Positions 29,501 through 32,397 of a stretch of DNA of 32,957 nucleotides are shown piece by piece; positions within the stretch are counted from its first letter, which is position 1, and every line of letters starts with the position of its first letter. Below the pieces are notes generated by a model. The model saw nothing but the letters and a program-made list of their open reading frames with translations, was not told where the DNA came from and ran no database searches. This DNA is from Propionibacteriaceae bacterium. Lineage in GTDB: Bacteria; Actinomycetota; Actinomycetes; Propionibacteriales; Propionibacteriaceae. The position numbers were made by a program, and so were the translations under genes. The stretch covers positions 1 to 32,957 of the forward strand of contig JAUNKK010000027.1 in NCBI GenBank assembly GCA_030532825.1. The letters are read 5' to 3'.

Positions 29501-30279
29501 ATCTGCTCCTGGCCGCTGTAGCGGCTGAGGAGGACCCCGAAGGCCGCCAAGTAGACGGTGAACTCTGAAACCTCAGCATCGCGAGCCGCCGAGCATACCT
29601 TCTGATTCAGGGTGGCAGGCAGGCTCAGGCGATACTCGCGTGCGATGTCTTCGCGGGGGGCACTAGCCAGCCAATGACCGAGTTGCGGCGTCTCGTGACG
29701 AGCGATGTTCTCCGTCCAGTAGCTTTCGCGCCGAGCGCGAACCTGAGGCGTCGGTTCCAGAACCTGATCCTCCTGGTAGACGATCATGCCCTGATCAAGC
29801 TGGGGTTCGAAGATCTCACCCGTCCCGCGAGCTAGCCCGAGAATGCGTTCAGCCAGGATGCTGGCCGACTGTCCATCGGCGATGAGGTGGTGGCAGACGA
29901 TCACCAGTCGCATTCCGTCGCCAGTTGCTACGGCGAGCACGCGGAACAGCGGGGCTGTATCCAACTGGAACGGGGTATGACGAGCCCTCATCATCACCGC
30001 TTCCAAGTCCGTGTCATCCGCGGTGAAGTCGTGGTGAGTCACCGGGGCCGGCACCGTGTCAGCAATCGCATACGAGGGGCCGGCCGCACTCTCAACGATG
30101 GCGGCGCGCAGCGCTGGCTGCTCAGCGATCATCGCTTCGACCGCCTGCACCAGACGCCGATAATCGACTGGTTCAACGTCGAGGTCGACGACGATGTGGT
30201 AGTCGGCTGCCTGGCGCAGCTGACAGTCGAAGAACATTCCCTGCTGGGCAGGGGACATCGGCAAGATGTGGTTGCTCAC
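14512..30279 (-). CDS. Giant hybrid NRPS-PKS megasynthase (C-A-T-KS-AT-T-C-A-T-KS-T-C-A-T-C-like)
   Basis: This is a single open frame of 5,255 residues. It starts at a GTG (30279) with AGGAG 8 nt upstream and ends in an ATGA overlap with the KS-carrier gene. Domains in order: C1 (1-435), A1 (440-945), T1 (Ser994), KS1 (1049-1470), AT (1560-1865), T2 (Ser1964), C2 (2018-2445), A2 (2455-2940), T3 (Ser2986), KS2 (3055-3475), an AT remnant (about 3480-3735), T4 (Ser3781), C3 (3836-4270), A3 (4280-4765), T5 (Ser4807), and a C-terminal condensation-superfamily domain (4862-5245). It is a cytoplasmic assembly line that alternates three amino-acid modules with ketide extension. No epimerase core motif, methyltransferase, KR, DH, ER or thioesterase was found. 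The frame is intact with no stop or frameshift across 15.8 kb. I cannot match it to a characterised product. Confidence 0.95.
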   Translation of the reverse strand: MSNHILPMSPAQQGMFFDCQLRQAADYHIVVDLDVEPVDYRRLVQAVEAMIAEQPALRAAIVESAAGPSYAIADTVPAPVTHHDFTADDTDLEAVMMRARHTPFQLDTAPLFRVLAVATGDGMRLVIVCHHLIADGQSASILAERILGLARGTGEIFEPQLDQGMIVYQEDQVLEPTPQVRARRESYWTENIARHETPQLGHWLASAPREDIAREYRLSLPATLNQKVCSAARDAEVSEFTVYLAAFGVLLSRYSGQEQISFGSPFTDRPHLEMDSSIGCFIRTLPVRIDAAGSQTVVELLAGTRTEIMDLWRNLDYPVTQMLSRLPSVNLFDITFIHDAYPRLPEGVRSMVRPDEVHFPGVLTVTVEQLGDSTDIVVWYKESALPADSVALFAQRLLHLIGQIADDIHAPVASLCATDAVEQAELLESARGTHHFDWTPTDLGTLFLERTTSDPAAPTWVDENRSYSNAWVHDAAVLVQHRLLRTVDDRTPVAILLPRGAALLAAVFGSVLAGRAYVPLSEHMPAGRIAGMLADADVRTVLTYSAASLELPEGVVRVNVDDCPEIAVLADDTRTIIQERASYVDRTPEDLLYIEYTSGSTGHPKGVAITHANVQNTALDLERRFPLGADDVFLLKTSFTFDIFGTEVYGWLVGAGMLAVLPVGQEADPSAVISAVRRFQVTHLNTSPTLLRVLLASARSRANDLRSLRYLFVGGEALTADIINQFFALNLSCTLENVYGPTEATMWATHTRISAQDAVDNVPIGVPLNDYRIHILDRQGELCGVDLPGEVCIVGAGVGAGYLNQEDLNARQFVPNPLFNESSDPDVMRRMYRTGDLGYLRSDGRFAFLRRMDRQVKVGGLRVELGEIERAMLGVPGIVEAAALVDESMGEPRLVGFYAADSEISPEQIRAALGTALITQFIPSVLIQVEALPTSAAGKLNRAALRELIGRPEAPTAQLAVDAVADRIAALWQKVLGRPITDRQRTFFESGGTSLSLMRLQIEMQDTLGVELSITDLLSHPTIAAQTSLIKPAEQAAPVAVRSDGSQGADIAIIGVGIQVPGAADVHSFWDLLVSRRESITFYDNDELRALGVEETLLRDPAYVRAAGRIEGVDTFDDRLFGLSPAEVDVTSPQLRLLYECFWLACEDAGYDPQALPGRVGVFAAGSDDFTWYQRTLMNGGSFGDAYQNFTLATNHFLSTRLSYHFDLTGPSLSALTGCSSSLMTVHLAVQALRTGECDMAVAGGVTVELPNSGGYQWVDGMMLSRDGHCRPFDAAASGTVFSNGAALLVLKPLAMAVRDEDPIYAVIKGSASGNDGRRKQSYTAPSEDGQYETISTAYRTANIPPESVSFIEAHGTGTPLGDPIEVASLTRAFAEAPRESCLLGSVKGNIGHTDSAAGAVGLAKVALSLKHRLLPGTVNFATPNPHVDFPATPFEVSSENRTLEAKPLRAGINSFGVGGTNVHMILEEAPALPSMGDEETVLLQFSGATADAATRTAERVIQHIVADPTIRLADVATTLRSRTELPHRATLVVRGGEARDAAAWLERLVVHPTHAQAAPRRAFMFSGQGNQYHRMGYGLLTGTGPAASVYQRWMEQLIALLPSADADEFRDVVWGGVDDGRIHRTEWSQYALFSTQIAVAKVLESFGIVPDVMVGHSIGELTAATLAGVWSLEDAAMLVRERGRLMQAQPPGVMVAALASASEAAAAVADLPEAWLALENSPQRSVIGVAPQVLNEVLTRLDEAGIVGVQLQTSHAFHTPMMAAAADAFAATVARVTTQEPSIPIVSDRTGELVRPGQMTDPTYWGDHITGTVRFAESIATLLTDGPLVAIETGPGNSLATFVSQCDGGDVPVVGVLRHAAAETSDETHLLAALGAAWAAGLPIDWTSQSTGRRVSLPGYSFDQSPHPVSGGATLAVTTEPNDPISRSIPAGRVDAIREAYRRVLGHSEVAPSDDFFALGGDSLKATGLTAHLKTMLGVDVTVADVFAASTPEALADRLPQRAVTAAMSKAPLSADHPLSAAQERMYLASRFAPDSPAYNMASVTLLDGHLDHVRVRSALERLVRRHEPLRTVFSSDGGQVRQRVVALTDLPLTFSRGTATAESAATHLERFIRPFDLDTGPLFRMEIVEDAATSLLLFDVHHIVADATSAEILARDFGQLYEHDLEPPALQYVDYVHHLRTVDVSAELIEAEDALLTRLDTPPSPDVLPLDHPRGEHTPAAGRIDWTIRPELAQRIAALAEQHQATLSMVLLASWGAVFSRYSGTEDLVIGTPGSARTAVETREMVGMFVNMLPVRLTPRGDTSFADYLRGTREVVLDSLAALDVPFEHVVDRLGVQRIPGRHPLCDVSFDFHNIEHHDLHIGGLAARQIETVPLAVGMDLVITGRETASGIHLQFDYAADLFNAETIEALARHFDAFLQHACADPSAPTGQISIYSEAEHDEWRARLTGAPFTPLHDLIARRAGQQPEAVAVIDGEGGNLTFAQLNLLADAVAARLVTAGLKVGDPVVLVTERSANLLIAQLAISKAGGAYVPLDPTQPADRHARILEDINPRFAIAPAGFAATTSVATVLDLNSCDQGGAASFDAPTVTADDPVYVVYTSGSTGRPKGIAVKHGGLANLFQDHQRRSIFEPGDVIISLADPTFDIFAFESLIPLAAGATIHLCPTRDQKDAGAVAGRIAAHNVSHIQVPVSKMAAFCGNRRFRAQLPQLRVIVCGGEHFSENLVELLHESTSARVFNMYGPTETTVTTTVKELAPGDAVTIGSPIFGSHLLVVSDAGMALPAGVPGELCVAGQGLARGYVNRPDETRRAFTTLPELPDVPVYRTGDVGALLPNGEIALKGRTDHQVKVNGNRIELGEIEQVAMRADGVTYAVALVENDDIVCYFTAEETAGDPAASIRSAIAAALPKYMTPRSVQQVPEMPRLPNNKIDRSALGQQPEAPRPPSPEPARAANTLDVITGVWEQVLQHPVAPNDNFFDIGGSSFKLMLVSNRLNEALDADIPLVQLFEYPTPRALATSLGAADTVAEPEPAEADFSLQDLAHFEEWQDETSTSTRIAVVGVAGHLPGAGSVTEHWNNRAAGIVSIRRFTRDELRASGVAEPLLDHPDYVPARGHIAADTFDTDLFAYSRRDAEAMDPQARILHETAWHALEDAGYDPRQQHGNIALFAGSGTNFAWVAGLLSENTDPMAAFEALTSNEKDFLATRVAYKLNLTGPAVTVQTACSTSLVAIHEAVACLRRGEADMALAGGVALNFPRAEGYLWQDGMIFSRDGVCRPFSADADGTVAGQGCGLVLLKPLDAALRDGDHIYAVIAGTAINNDGDAKVGYTAPGVKGQERVIRAALADAGVDADEIDFVETHGTGTAMGDPIEYAALSEVYGQDSPCALGAVKANIGHLDAAAGIAGFLGAVGVLHRQQIPPMANFTKINQAIQPTGNLYVPVGAAADTTVRKAAVSSFGIGGTNAHIILEQAPIHGEDLPELDGAVVLGVSALTDESRLTMQRDVERALADGVSLRDAAYTLVTGRAQFDRRAAAVTRTGRYLEWVETGAPAVVADASDDVALILPPDLEAGDTLAAEILAAVGRWLSRFDAAARKALEAALSGAATDRSAERVAQFIIRAAILSAVGNDCLTARAGQDRLVRIARAYAAGTLDAGAALTQLRSRNVTIAPLEAIPGARIVKDPLSSDLLRTLLASEWVRGGQIGRDHFHRGGRRIPLPGYAFAQQHLLSDVRLDRLFDTPNQVTETADVTPDVLRQAWVQVIGTDPADSDSFLASGGDSLAAVRLCSLIKERAGVTITVRDIFAAPTFGALKACFDADVCLPVAAQPASVATAGVFPASPAQRNIYAACSMQDASTAYNLAIGYQVTGPLDVARLRLACAALVARHDQLRASFHLEGSEVTMHVTDEVADVVAHEHVTRDEAARRMASEPKPFDLAQAPLFRVEVLSVDESEHYLRLDLHHIVGDQSSLAILGQDLADAWAGRDLDVVPATYAQCAAQLQERAASGELDQDVAFFTKLLADSPGRINLPCDHTPPQDATFAGARQTIYCSASKESIAQLAAAADATPYAVFLTAVARVLGLHSGQREFVVGTALSGRTTVGSQQVVGMFVNSLPMRLSADAHRGVREAIRETRNHIAEVLSHQDAPLDRVLAASGITVTGQDHPLFDVLVSFVTMGTNDLDIEGLTLRALPPGVLRSRFPLSFSIAEHGDRYSVELEYRTELFDAATIARLAAHLDHLLVGMTADAERDLALVPCESDAEFSRRRAALTGRNTPIETGLDAPLRESFIQHRDLIALRWEGQEWTYGQVDELTSRLAGGLQAAGICSGDIVATILDRGPWQVWSRLALARMGAIELPLDPEAPAQRIEQMLSDAGAIAALAGDPSRQDLPSGLPAFDPAELTGYFQAPRDLVPTSPLIMIYTSGTTGQPKGVLVTHGGILSACVDTGYLDAGPGDRVLHLTRHTFDPSMLDIYSSMLTGATLIMGSHAHNMDMCLLAQFLRSERVTKGLLITAVFHLLMAEDPQAIVGMTALYVGGEAMQPWAAQRAWEVLGAGRLFNIYGPTEVSICSTFFRVDEYPSYERMPIGGPTHNRELFVVDAQGTDLPCGVPGELCIAGPALALGYHRREELTAERFPENLGGLGKRVYRTGDKVVLDDQYRIIYLDRVDRQVKHAGYRIELSEIENVMQRHAGVTEAVVLHTTTEENDSRLLGFYTGDATAEELRGHLLQALPTYMVPQHLTSVAEFPLTRHGKVDRAQLLTLGADARPVLPETADDTVDDLLGLARSVFALPDLAPDANFLTLGIQSIQAIALARRLRECGFDAQVSDIYRYPSVAELRSILSVPLQAPPVGRATPAAVDCERIVADIVADARDLADAFASDAPSYRFEAGILARFHTATGSVGGCTHTVQGVQAPALREALGDLVAAHEMLRARVSGDWFDVIPEEAVADLADLVRIHDLSALAAEQATEITDAIARDLTRAPFEGGLLWRVAMVLEPTGSIRLTWAFHHSIFDGFSARLLSEELVRRSRGLAVPAAQPYSDFLRQLDGDHNWAEEFAGFDYDAWLTSNEVVTGALALDPLPSRVSLPLNGDDPLGQALREVHAQLSGVTCEPRVSVGIVSDCRHWRGRHYGACVGEFLDVVPVTLTGLDDQPLVSQRLASARERGLHYLHALANLAPTADQGVARLRGLYHGGDTLGLVLVNFQGHIPPADVPSGDLPGLALAAAQVNIWYDDSQLHLQWITAPAPVPTEAIA
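14515..15696 (-). other. C-terminal condensation-superfamily domain of the megasynthase
   Basis: Residues 4862-5245 hold an intact HHxxxDG (His5010, His5011, Asp5015, Gly5016). The domain lacks the opening LSPAQ motif of ordinary C domains, and the DG is not followed by Ser-Trp as in epimerases. Late in the domain NFQGHIP is followed by a short strand-rich end, more like epimerase or PapA-type acyltransferase tails than a C domain. It could epimerise the T5-bound residue, transfer the chain to an alcohol or amine, or be inactive. Only the superfamily is supported. Confidence 0.6.
15730..18774 (-). other. Megasynthase module 5: C3-A3-T5 (NRPS)
   Basis: C3 carries HHIVGDQ (His3962, His3963, Asp3967), with Gln in place of the motif Gly. 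A3 has core IYTSGTTGQPKG (4421-4432), Asp4467 in FDPSMLD and Lys4753 in HGKVDR. The pocket by alignment reads D-P-L-L-Y-G-I-I-C, an unusual combination that I cannot assign. T5 has Ser4807 in LGIQSIQA. Confidence 0.85.
18790..21111 (-). other. Megasynthase module 4: KS2 - AT remnant - T4 (PKS)
   Basis: KS2 is complete with Cys3226 in QTACSTS, His3362 in THGTGT and His3398 in ANIGHLD. About 250 residues follow (3480-3735; 19075-19842) in the AT position, without GHSxG or HAFH. The segment ends in IPLPGYAFAQQ, which matches the conserved AT-to-carrier linker, so an AT has probably been reduced here. T4 is SGGDSL with Ser3781. Malonyl loading must be in trans or by the module 2 AT. Confidence 0.85.
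21205..24237 (-). other. Megasynthase module 3: C2-A2-T3 (NRPS)
   Basis: C2 carries HHIVADA (His2143, His2144, Asp2148), so the final Gly of HHxxxDG is Ala. MVGMFVNMLPVRL marks the later C5 motif. A2 has core A3 YTSGSTGRPKG (2602-2612), Asp2648 in FDIFAFE and Lys2931 in NNKIDR. The pocket by alignment reads D-I-F-Q-V-G-M-V-T, with no confident substrate. T3 is GGSSF with Ser2986. Confidence 0.85.
24265..27135 (-). other. Megasynthase module 2: KS1-AT-T2 (PKS)
   Basis: KS1 has Cys1219, His1355 (EAHGTGT) and His1393 (NIGHTD). The residues before the Cys are Leu-Thr-Gly instead of the usual Asp-Thr-Ala. The AT carries Ser1658 in GHSIGE and His1759 in HAFH, the motif of malonyl-CoA-specific ATs (methylmalonyl types have YASH). 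FSGQGNQY opens the AT. T2 is GGDSL with Ser1964. This is the only intact AT in the window. Confidence 0.9.
27160..30279 (-). other. Megasynthase module 1: C1-A1-T1 (NRPS)
   Basis: C1 has an intact HHxxxDG (His130, His131, Asp135, Gly136) and begins with PMSPAQQGMFF. An N-terminal C domain in a first module usually acylates the first amino acid, or accepts a chain from another protein. A1 has core A3 YTSGSTGHPKG (596-606), the conserved substrate-binding Asp642 and the A10 lysine Lys939 in AGKLNR. By alignment to the GrsA positions the pocket reads D-I-T-N-F-G-V-M-W (235, 236, 239, 278, 299, 301, 322, 330, 331). I cannot assign a substrate from this. T1 is GGTSL with Ser994. Confidence 0.85.
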
Positions 30280-30298
30280 GGGTTGTACTCCTAGGGCT

Positions 30299-30342
30299 AT
30301 CTCGACGGTTCCAGATTCGAGCCGATATAACGGCCCCGAGAT
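30299..30342 (-). promoter_or_regulatory. Structured leader just upstream of the megasynthase RBS
   Basis: In the RNA sense, ATCTCG (30342-30337) pairs perfectly with CGAGAT (30304-30299). Inside it GGGCCG and CGGCTC form a second hairpin with one G-U pair around TTATAT. The AGGAG ribosome binding site lies a few bases after the outer stem. A further hairpin with GGCGC/GCGCC arms is at 30372-30392. These are hand-drawn and no riboswitch family is recognised. Confidence 0.35.
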
Positions 30343-30571
30343 CCACGCGGAGGAGACGGCGACTCAGGCTCGGCGCTGGCATCTGCCGCGCCGCTCCTTT
30401 CAGCGCTTTAACAGCATTCCTCGGCCGTCGTAAACAAATACGGCAGGCCTTCCCAGAAAGCCGTTTCCCGCGATATCAATGAATCCCAGAATGGCTGGAA
30501 TACCACGGAGATGTGATGTCAAGTTATGATGCTGCGATGCTCAATTGGGCTTGATTTATTCCGCAAGAATG

Positions 30572-30600
30572 ACCCTACGGAGATCCCGGACCATGGTCAA
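30572..30600 (-). promoter_or_regulatory. Predicted operon promoter with palindrome over the -35
   Basis: Reading the minus strand, TTGACC (30600-30595) is followed after exactly 17 bp by TAGGGT (30577-30572), a good actinobacterial primary-sigma promoter. The expected transcript start is near 30565. The perfect 10-bp palindrome GACCATGGTC (30589-30598) overlaps the -35 hexamer and could be an operator half or whole site. The promoter points at the megasynthase and leaves a leader of about 286 nt. Confidence 0.55.
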
Positions 30601-30675
30601 CGGGATTGCACCCAAAGTTGACTCAGCCCACATGGAAGCGGCCAGGACGGGAAAAGCGCAACCGGGCCGGTTCGG

Positions 30676-31806
30676 TCAGGCCTTGACGGCGTCGACGCGG
30701 GGCAGAGGAATGGTGACCGTGGCGCGCCACAGGGAGCCGTGCGGCCCGAAGGAACAGGTCCCGCCGAGCATGGTGACGCGCTGACTCATACCCACGAGGC
30801 CGTCACCGCCGCCTTTGGCGGGGGAATCGGAACCGATCTCGTTTTGGGTTCGGATGACGATGGATCCCTGGTCTTCCAGGACCTCGACGATGCATTCTCC
30901 TGGCGCGCCGTGCCAGACGAGGTTGGCCACGAGCTCGCCGAGAATCCGGGAAATCGTGTGCTCCAGTTCGGGGGAGAGCACAAGATCCCCGATATCGAAT
31001 CGAGTCTGGGGGTTGAACCCGCTGTCCGTGAGGGCCTCTTGCACTTGGTCCCACTGCTGGGCCAAGGAGTGTCCGCCGGGGCGGCCGAGGAAGCGGAAGT
31101 CCTGGTCTACGTTGCGCAAAGCCGCCATGGCCTCCCGGAGTTCGCGGGCGGCTGCGCGGGAAAGCTCCAGTGCCTCGATCACTTGGGGGGTGAGGTCTTC
31201 GCTTAGGTGGGGGTCGTCGGCCAGTTCCTCTAGGTGCATGACCAGCAGGGCCTGTGTCTGGGCCACGCTGTCGTGGAGTTCGCTAGCCATGAGGAGGCGG
31301 GTGGAGCGCAGCGCCTTCTCGCCCTGGCGCATAGCCTGTTCCTGCGCTTCCCTTCGCCGGCAGGCCAGCTGGCCTGCCACGACCGCGAACGCCGTGACCC
31401 CTGCGAAGCCTAGGAAATTGGCAGCCCAGTCATCCCAGGAATGCCGCATCGTCCATGTCACCGTCTGGAGGATGGGATCGGCGACAGCCAGCCACCAGCG
31501 CCCCCGACGTCGGCGATACATCCAGTTATAGACAAACAGTGACGTCCCTAGATTCATAAGCGTCCAGGGGAGCGGGAGGACCAGCCAGCCAGCGAGATGC
31601 ACCAAGGCGATCAGCCAGGCAATTCCGTGTCTGCGCGGCAGAATGATCGTCGCGCACAGCATGATGGCGATCAGCCCCACGTGGCTCCAAGTCAGGCGCT
31701 CCCAGAAGGCGCTGAACGTGAAGAGTGCCAGCAAAGCACCAACGACCGGTTCGATAGACCAGCCCCTTAGCCCAAAACGACCAGGGCCACTAGCGTGACG
31801 AGGCAT
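30676..31806 (-). CDS. NarL-type sensor histidine kinase
   Basis: This 376-residue membrane kinase senses an unknown signal and phosphorylates a NarL/LuxR regulator, very probably the divergent one at 32398. About four to five TM helices fall in residues 17-150 with almost no extracytoplasmic domain, as in kinases that sense within the membrane or respond to peptides. The HisKA_3 domain shows phospho-acceptor His178 in ELHDSVAQ, including the D-x-x-x-Q phosphatase residues (Asp179, Gln183). The HATPase_c domain shows Asn295 in ELVANLVWHG and the G-box GDGLVGM (about 335-341). The ATG at 31806 has no SD, but TAGAAT ends six bases before it, suggesting a leaderless mRNA. It is in the same orientation as the biosynthetic operon but probably a separate transcript. 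Confidence 0.93.
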   Translation of the reverse strand: MPRHASGPGRFGLRGWSIEPVVGALLALFTFSAFWERLTWSHVGLIAIMLCATIILPRRHGIAWLIALVHLAGWLVLPLPWTLMNLGTSLFVYNWMYRRRRGRWWLAVADPILQTVTWTMRHSWDDWAANFLGFAGVTAFAVVAGQLACRRREAQEQAMRQGEKALRSTRLLMASELHDSVAQTQALLVMHLEELADDPHLSEDLTPQVIEALELSRAAARELREAMAALRNVDQDFRFLGRPGGHSLAQQWDQVQEALTDSGFNPQTRFDIGDLVLSPELEHTISRILGELVANLVWHGAPGECIVEVLEDQGSIVIRTQNEIGSDSPAKGGGDGLVGMSQRVTMLGGTCSFGPHGSLWRATVTIPLPRVDAVKA

Positions 31807-31812
31807 AGGGCT

Positions 31813-31848
31813 ATTCTAACCGCAACTGGTCACTCACTCCGAGTGACC
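31813..31848 (-). promoter_or_regulatory. Kinase promoter with upstream inverted repeat
   Basis: The -10-like TAGAAT (31818-31813) ends six bases before the kinase ATG. Immediately upstream, GGTCACTC (31828-31835) and GAGTGACC (31841-31848) are a perfect 8-bp inverted repeat around the 5-bp spacer ACTCC. This is the size and geometry of a dimer binding site. The repeat covers the -35 region, where no good -35 hexamer exists, as expected for an activator- or repressor-controlled promoter. Confidence 0.5.
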
Positions 31849-31993
31849 GCACGGACGATGGGGTTCACGAACAGGCTGGGGCAAAGCCGCAACGGTGAGT
31901 TCAACGCACTCTTGAGAGACACCTGCTGCGAACTGCGGCGCAGAAATCCACTTCCTCAAATCCACAAACTAATTTCAGGCTTGCAACTCACCT

Positions 31994-32152
31994 TCAGCAG
32001 CGCCAGCGGAAGACGCACAACCAATTCCCCTGGATCCGGACCTCGGTCCTAGCCGCGGATAAGGTAGAAGTCGGCTCGGCCGCGTGGGCCGGCACGGCCA
32101 GCTGAGGGAGCAAGACCAAAAGAGCGGCGGCGAGGGCGATCCTGAACTTCAT
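31994..32152 (-). CDS. Predicted 52-residue secreted peptide with C-terminal Cys loop
   Basis: The frame begins with Met-Lys-Phe-Arg, then an uninterrupted hydrophobic core (about residues 5-20), and a Pro-Ala-His-Ala cleavage site near residue 24. This is a textbook Sec signal peptide. The mature part is about 28 residues and ends in NWLCVFRWRC, with Cys46 and Cys52 as the only cysteines and Arg/Trp between them. GGAGAG lies just before the ATG at 32152. It is in the same orientation as the sensor kinase, 187 bp upstream of it, and inside the divergent kinase/regulator locus. It may be a signal peptide for the kinase, a cationic disulfide-loop antimicrobial, or the remnant of a longer secreted protein. 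No continuation is visible in other frames. I do not recognise a family, and expression is not shown. Confidence 0.5.
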   Translation of the reverse strand: MKFRIALAAALLVLLPQLAVPAHAAEPTSTLSAARTEVRIQGNWLCVFRWRC

Positions 32153-32385
32153 GACTCTCCAATACTTGCGAGGGGAATGACCGTGCGATCTCGGGGCCAC
32201 TGCGCTGGTAACCCAACAATTCAGGAGATGCGAATCACATCATCCCGAACTCGATGTCAGGTGCACTTTGATCTCAAGTCATTCAATGACTGTTCTGTGA
32301 TAGCAAGTCAATACCATGCCGGCGGAGAGTTCCTGTCGGCGTCAACTTCCGGGGACATCGTCTTCGGCGGCCTGGGGAGCGCCGG

Positions 32386-32391
32386 TAGATT
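32386..32391 (+). promoter_or_regulatory. -10 element of the response regulator (leaderless start)
   Basis: TAGATT ends six bases before the ATG at 32398, placing the predicted transcript start on the initiation codon. No SD is present at a useful distance. A weak -35 candidate TTCGGC lies at 32363-32368 with 17-bp spacing. The spacing is the same as at the divergent kinase gene. Confidence 0.45.
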
Positions 32392-32397
32392 GATGGC

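Larger units (their letters stand above)
30280..30675. other. 396-bp non-coding region between sensor kinase and megasynthase
   Basis: No gene is supported here. The region is noticeably A/T-richer than the coding DNA and holds the operon promoter (30572-30600), a palindrome over its -35 (30589-30598), leader hairpins, and the SD of the megasynthase (AGGAG just before 30287). A second TTGACA on the minus strand (30517-30522) has no good -10 at 16-18 bp. A 69-codon reading frame (30173-30382, minus) enters the megasynthase gene out of frame and looks spurious. Confidence 0.6.
31807..32397. other. 591-bp region between divergent kinase and regulator
   Basis: It holds the kinase promoter and inverted repeat (31813-31848), a small secreted-peptide ORF on the minus strand (31994-32152), and the regulator's -10 (32386-32391). 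In 31849-31993 and 32153-32380 I see no gene, tRNA or clear terminator. Base composition is lower in GC than the flanking genes. Confidence 0.5.

Noticed and set aside
30179-30294. Possible MbtH-like or other small helper gene near the first A domain
   Set aside because: No frame here, or elsewhere in the window, shows the MbtH tryptophan pattern. The operon seems to lack an MbtH gene.
30173-30382. 69-codon minus-strand frame upstream of and overlapping the megasynthase start, as a possible leader peptide
   Set aside because: The AGGAG is 11 nt from its ATG, the ATG lies inside a strong hairpin, the product is Arg/Pro-rich without pattern, and it runs far into the next gene.
30517-30522. Perfect TTGACA on the minus strand upstream of the megasynthase
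   Set aside because: No -10-like hexamer at 16-18 bp. The TTGACC-17-TAGGGT pair further upstream is a better promoter, though a second start cannot be excluded.
31849-31993. Possible tRNA or small RNA in the kinase upstream gap, suggested by short GC-rich complementary stretches
   Set aside because: No cloverleaf, T-loop or terminator could be assembled by hand. The stems are imperfect.
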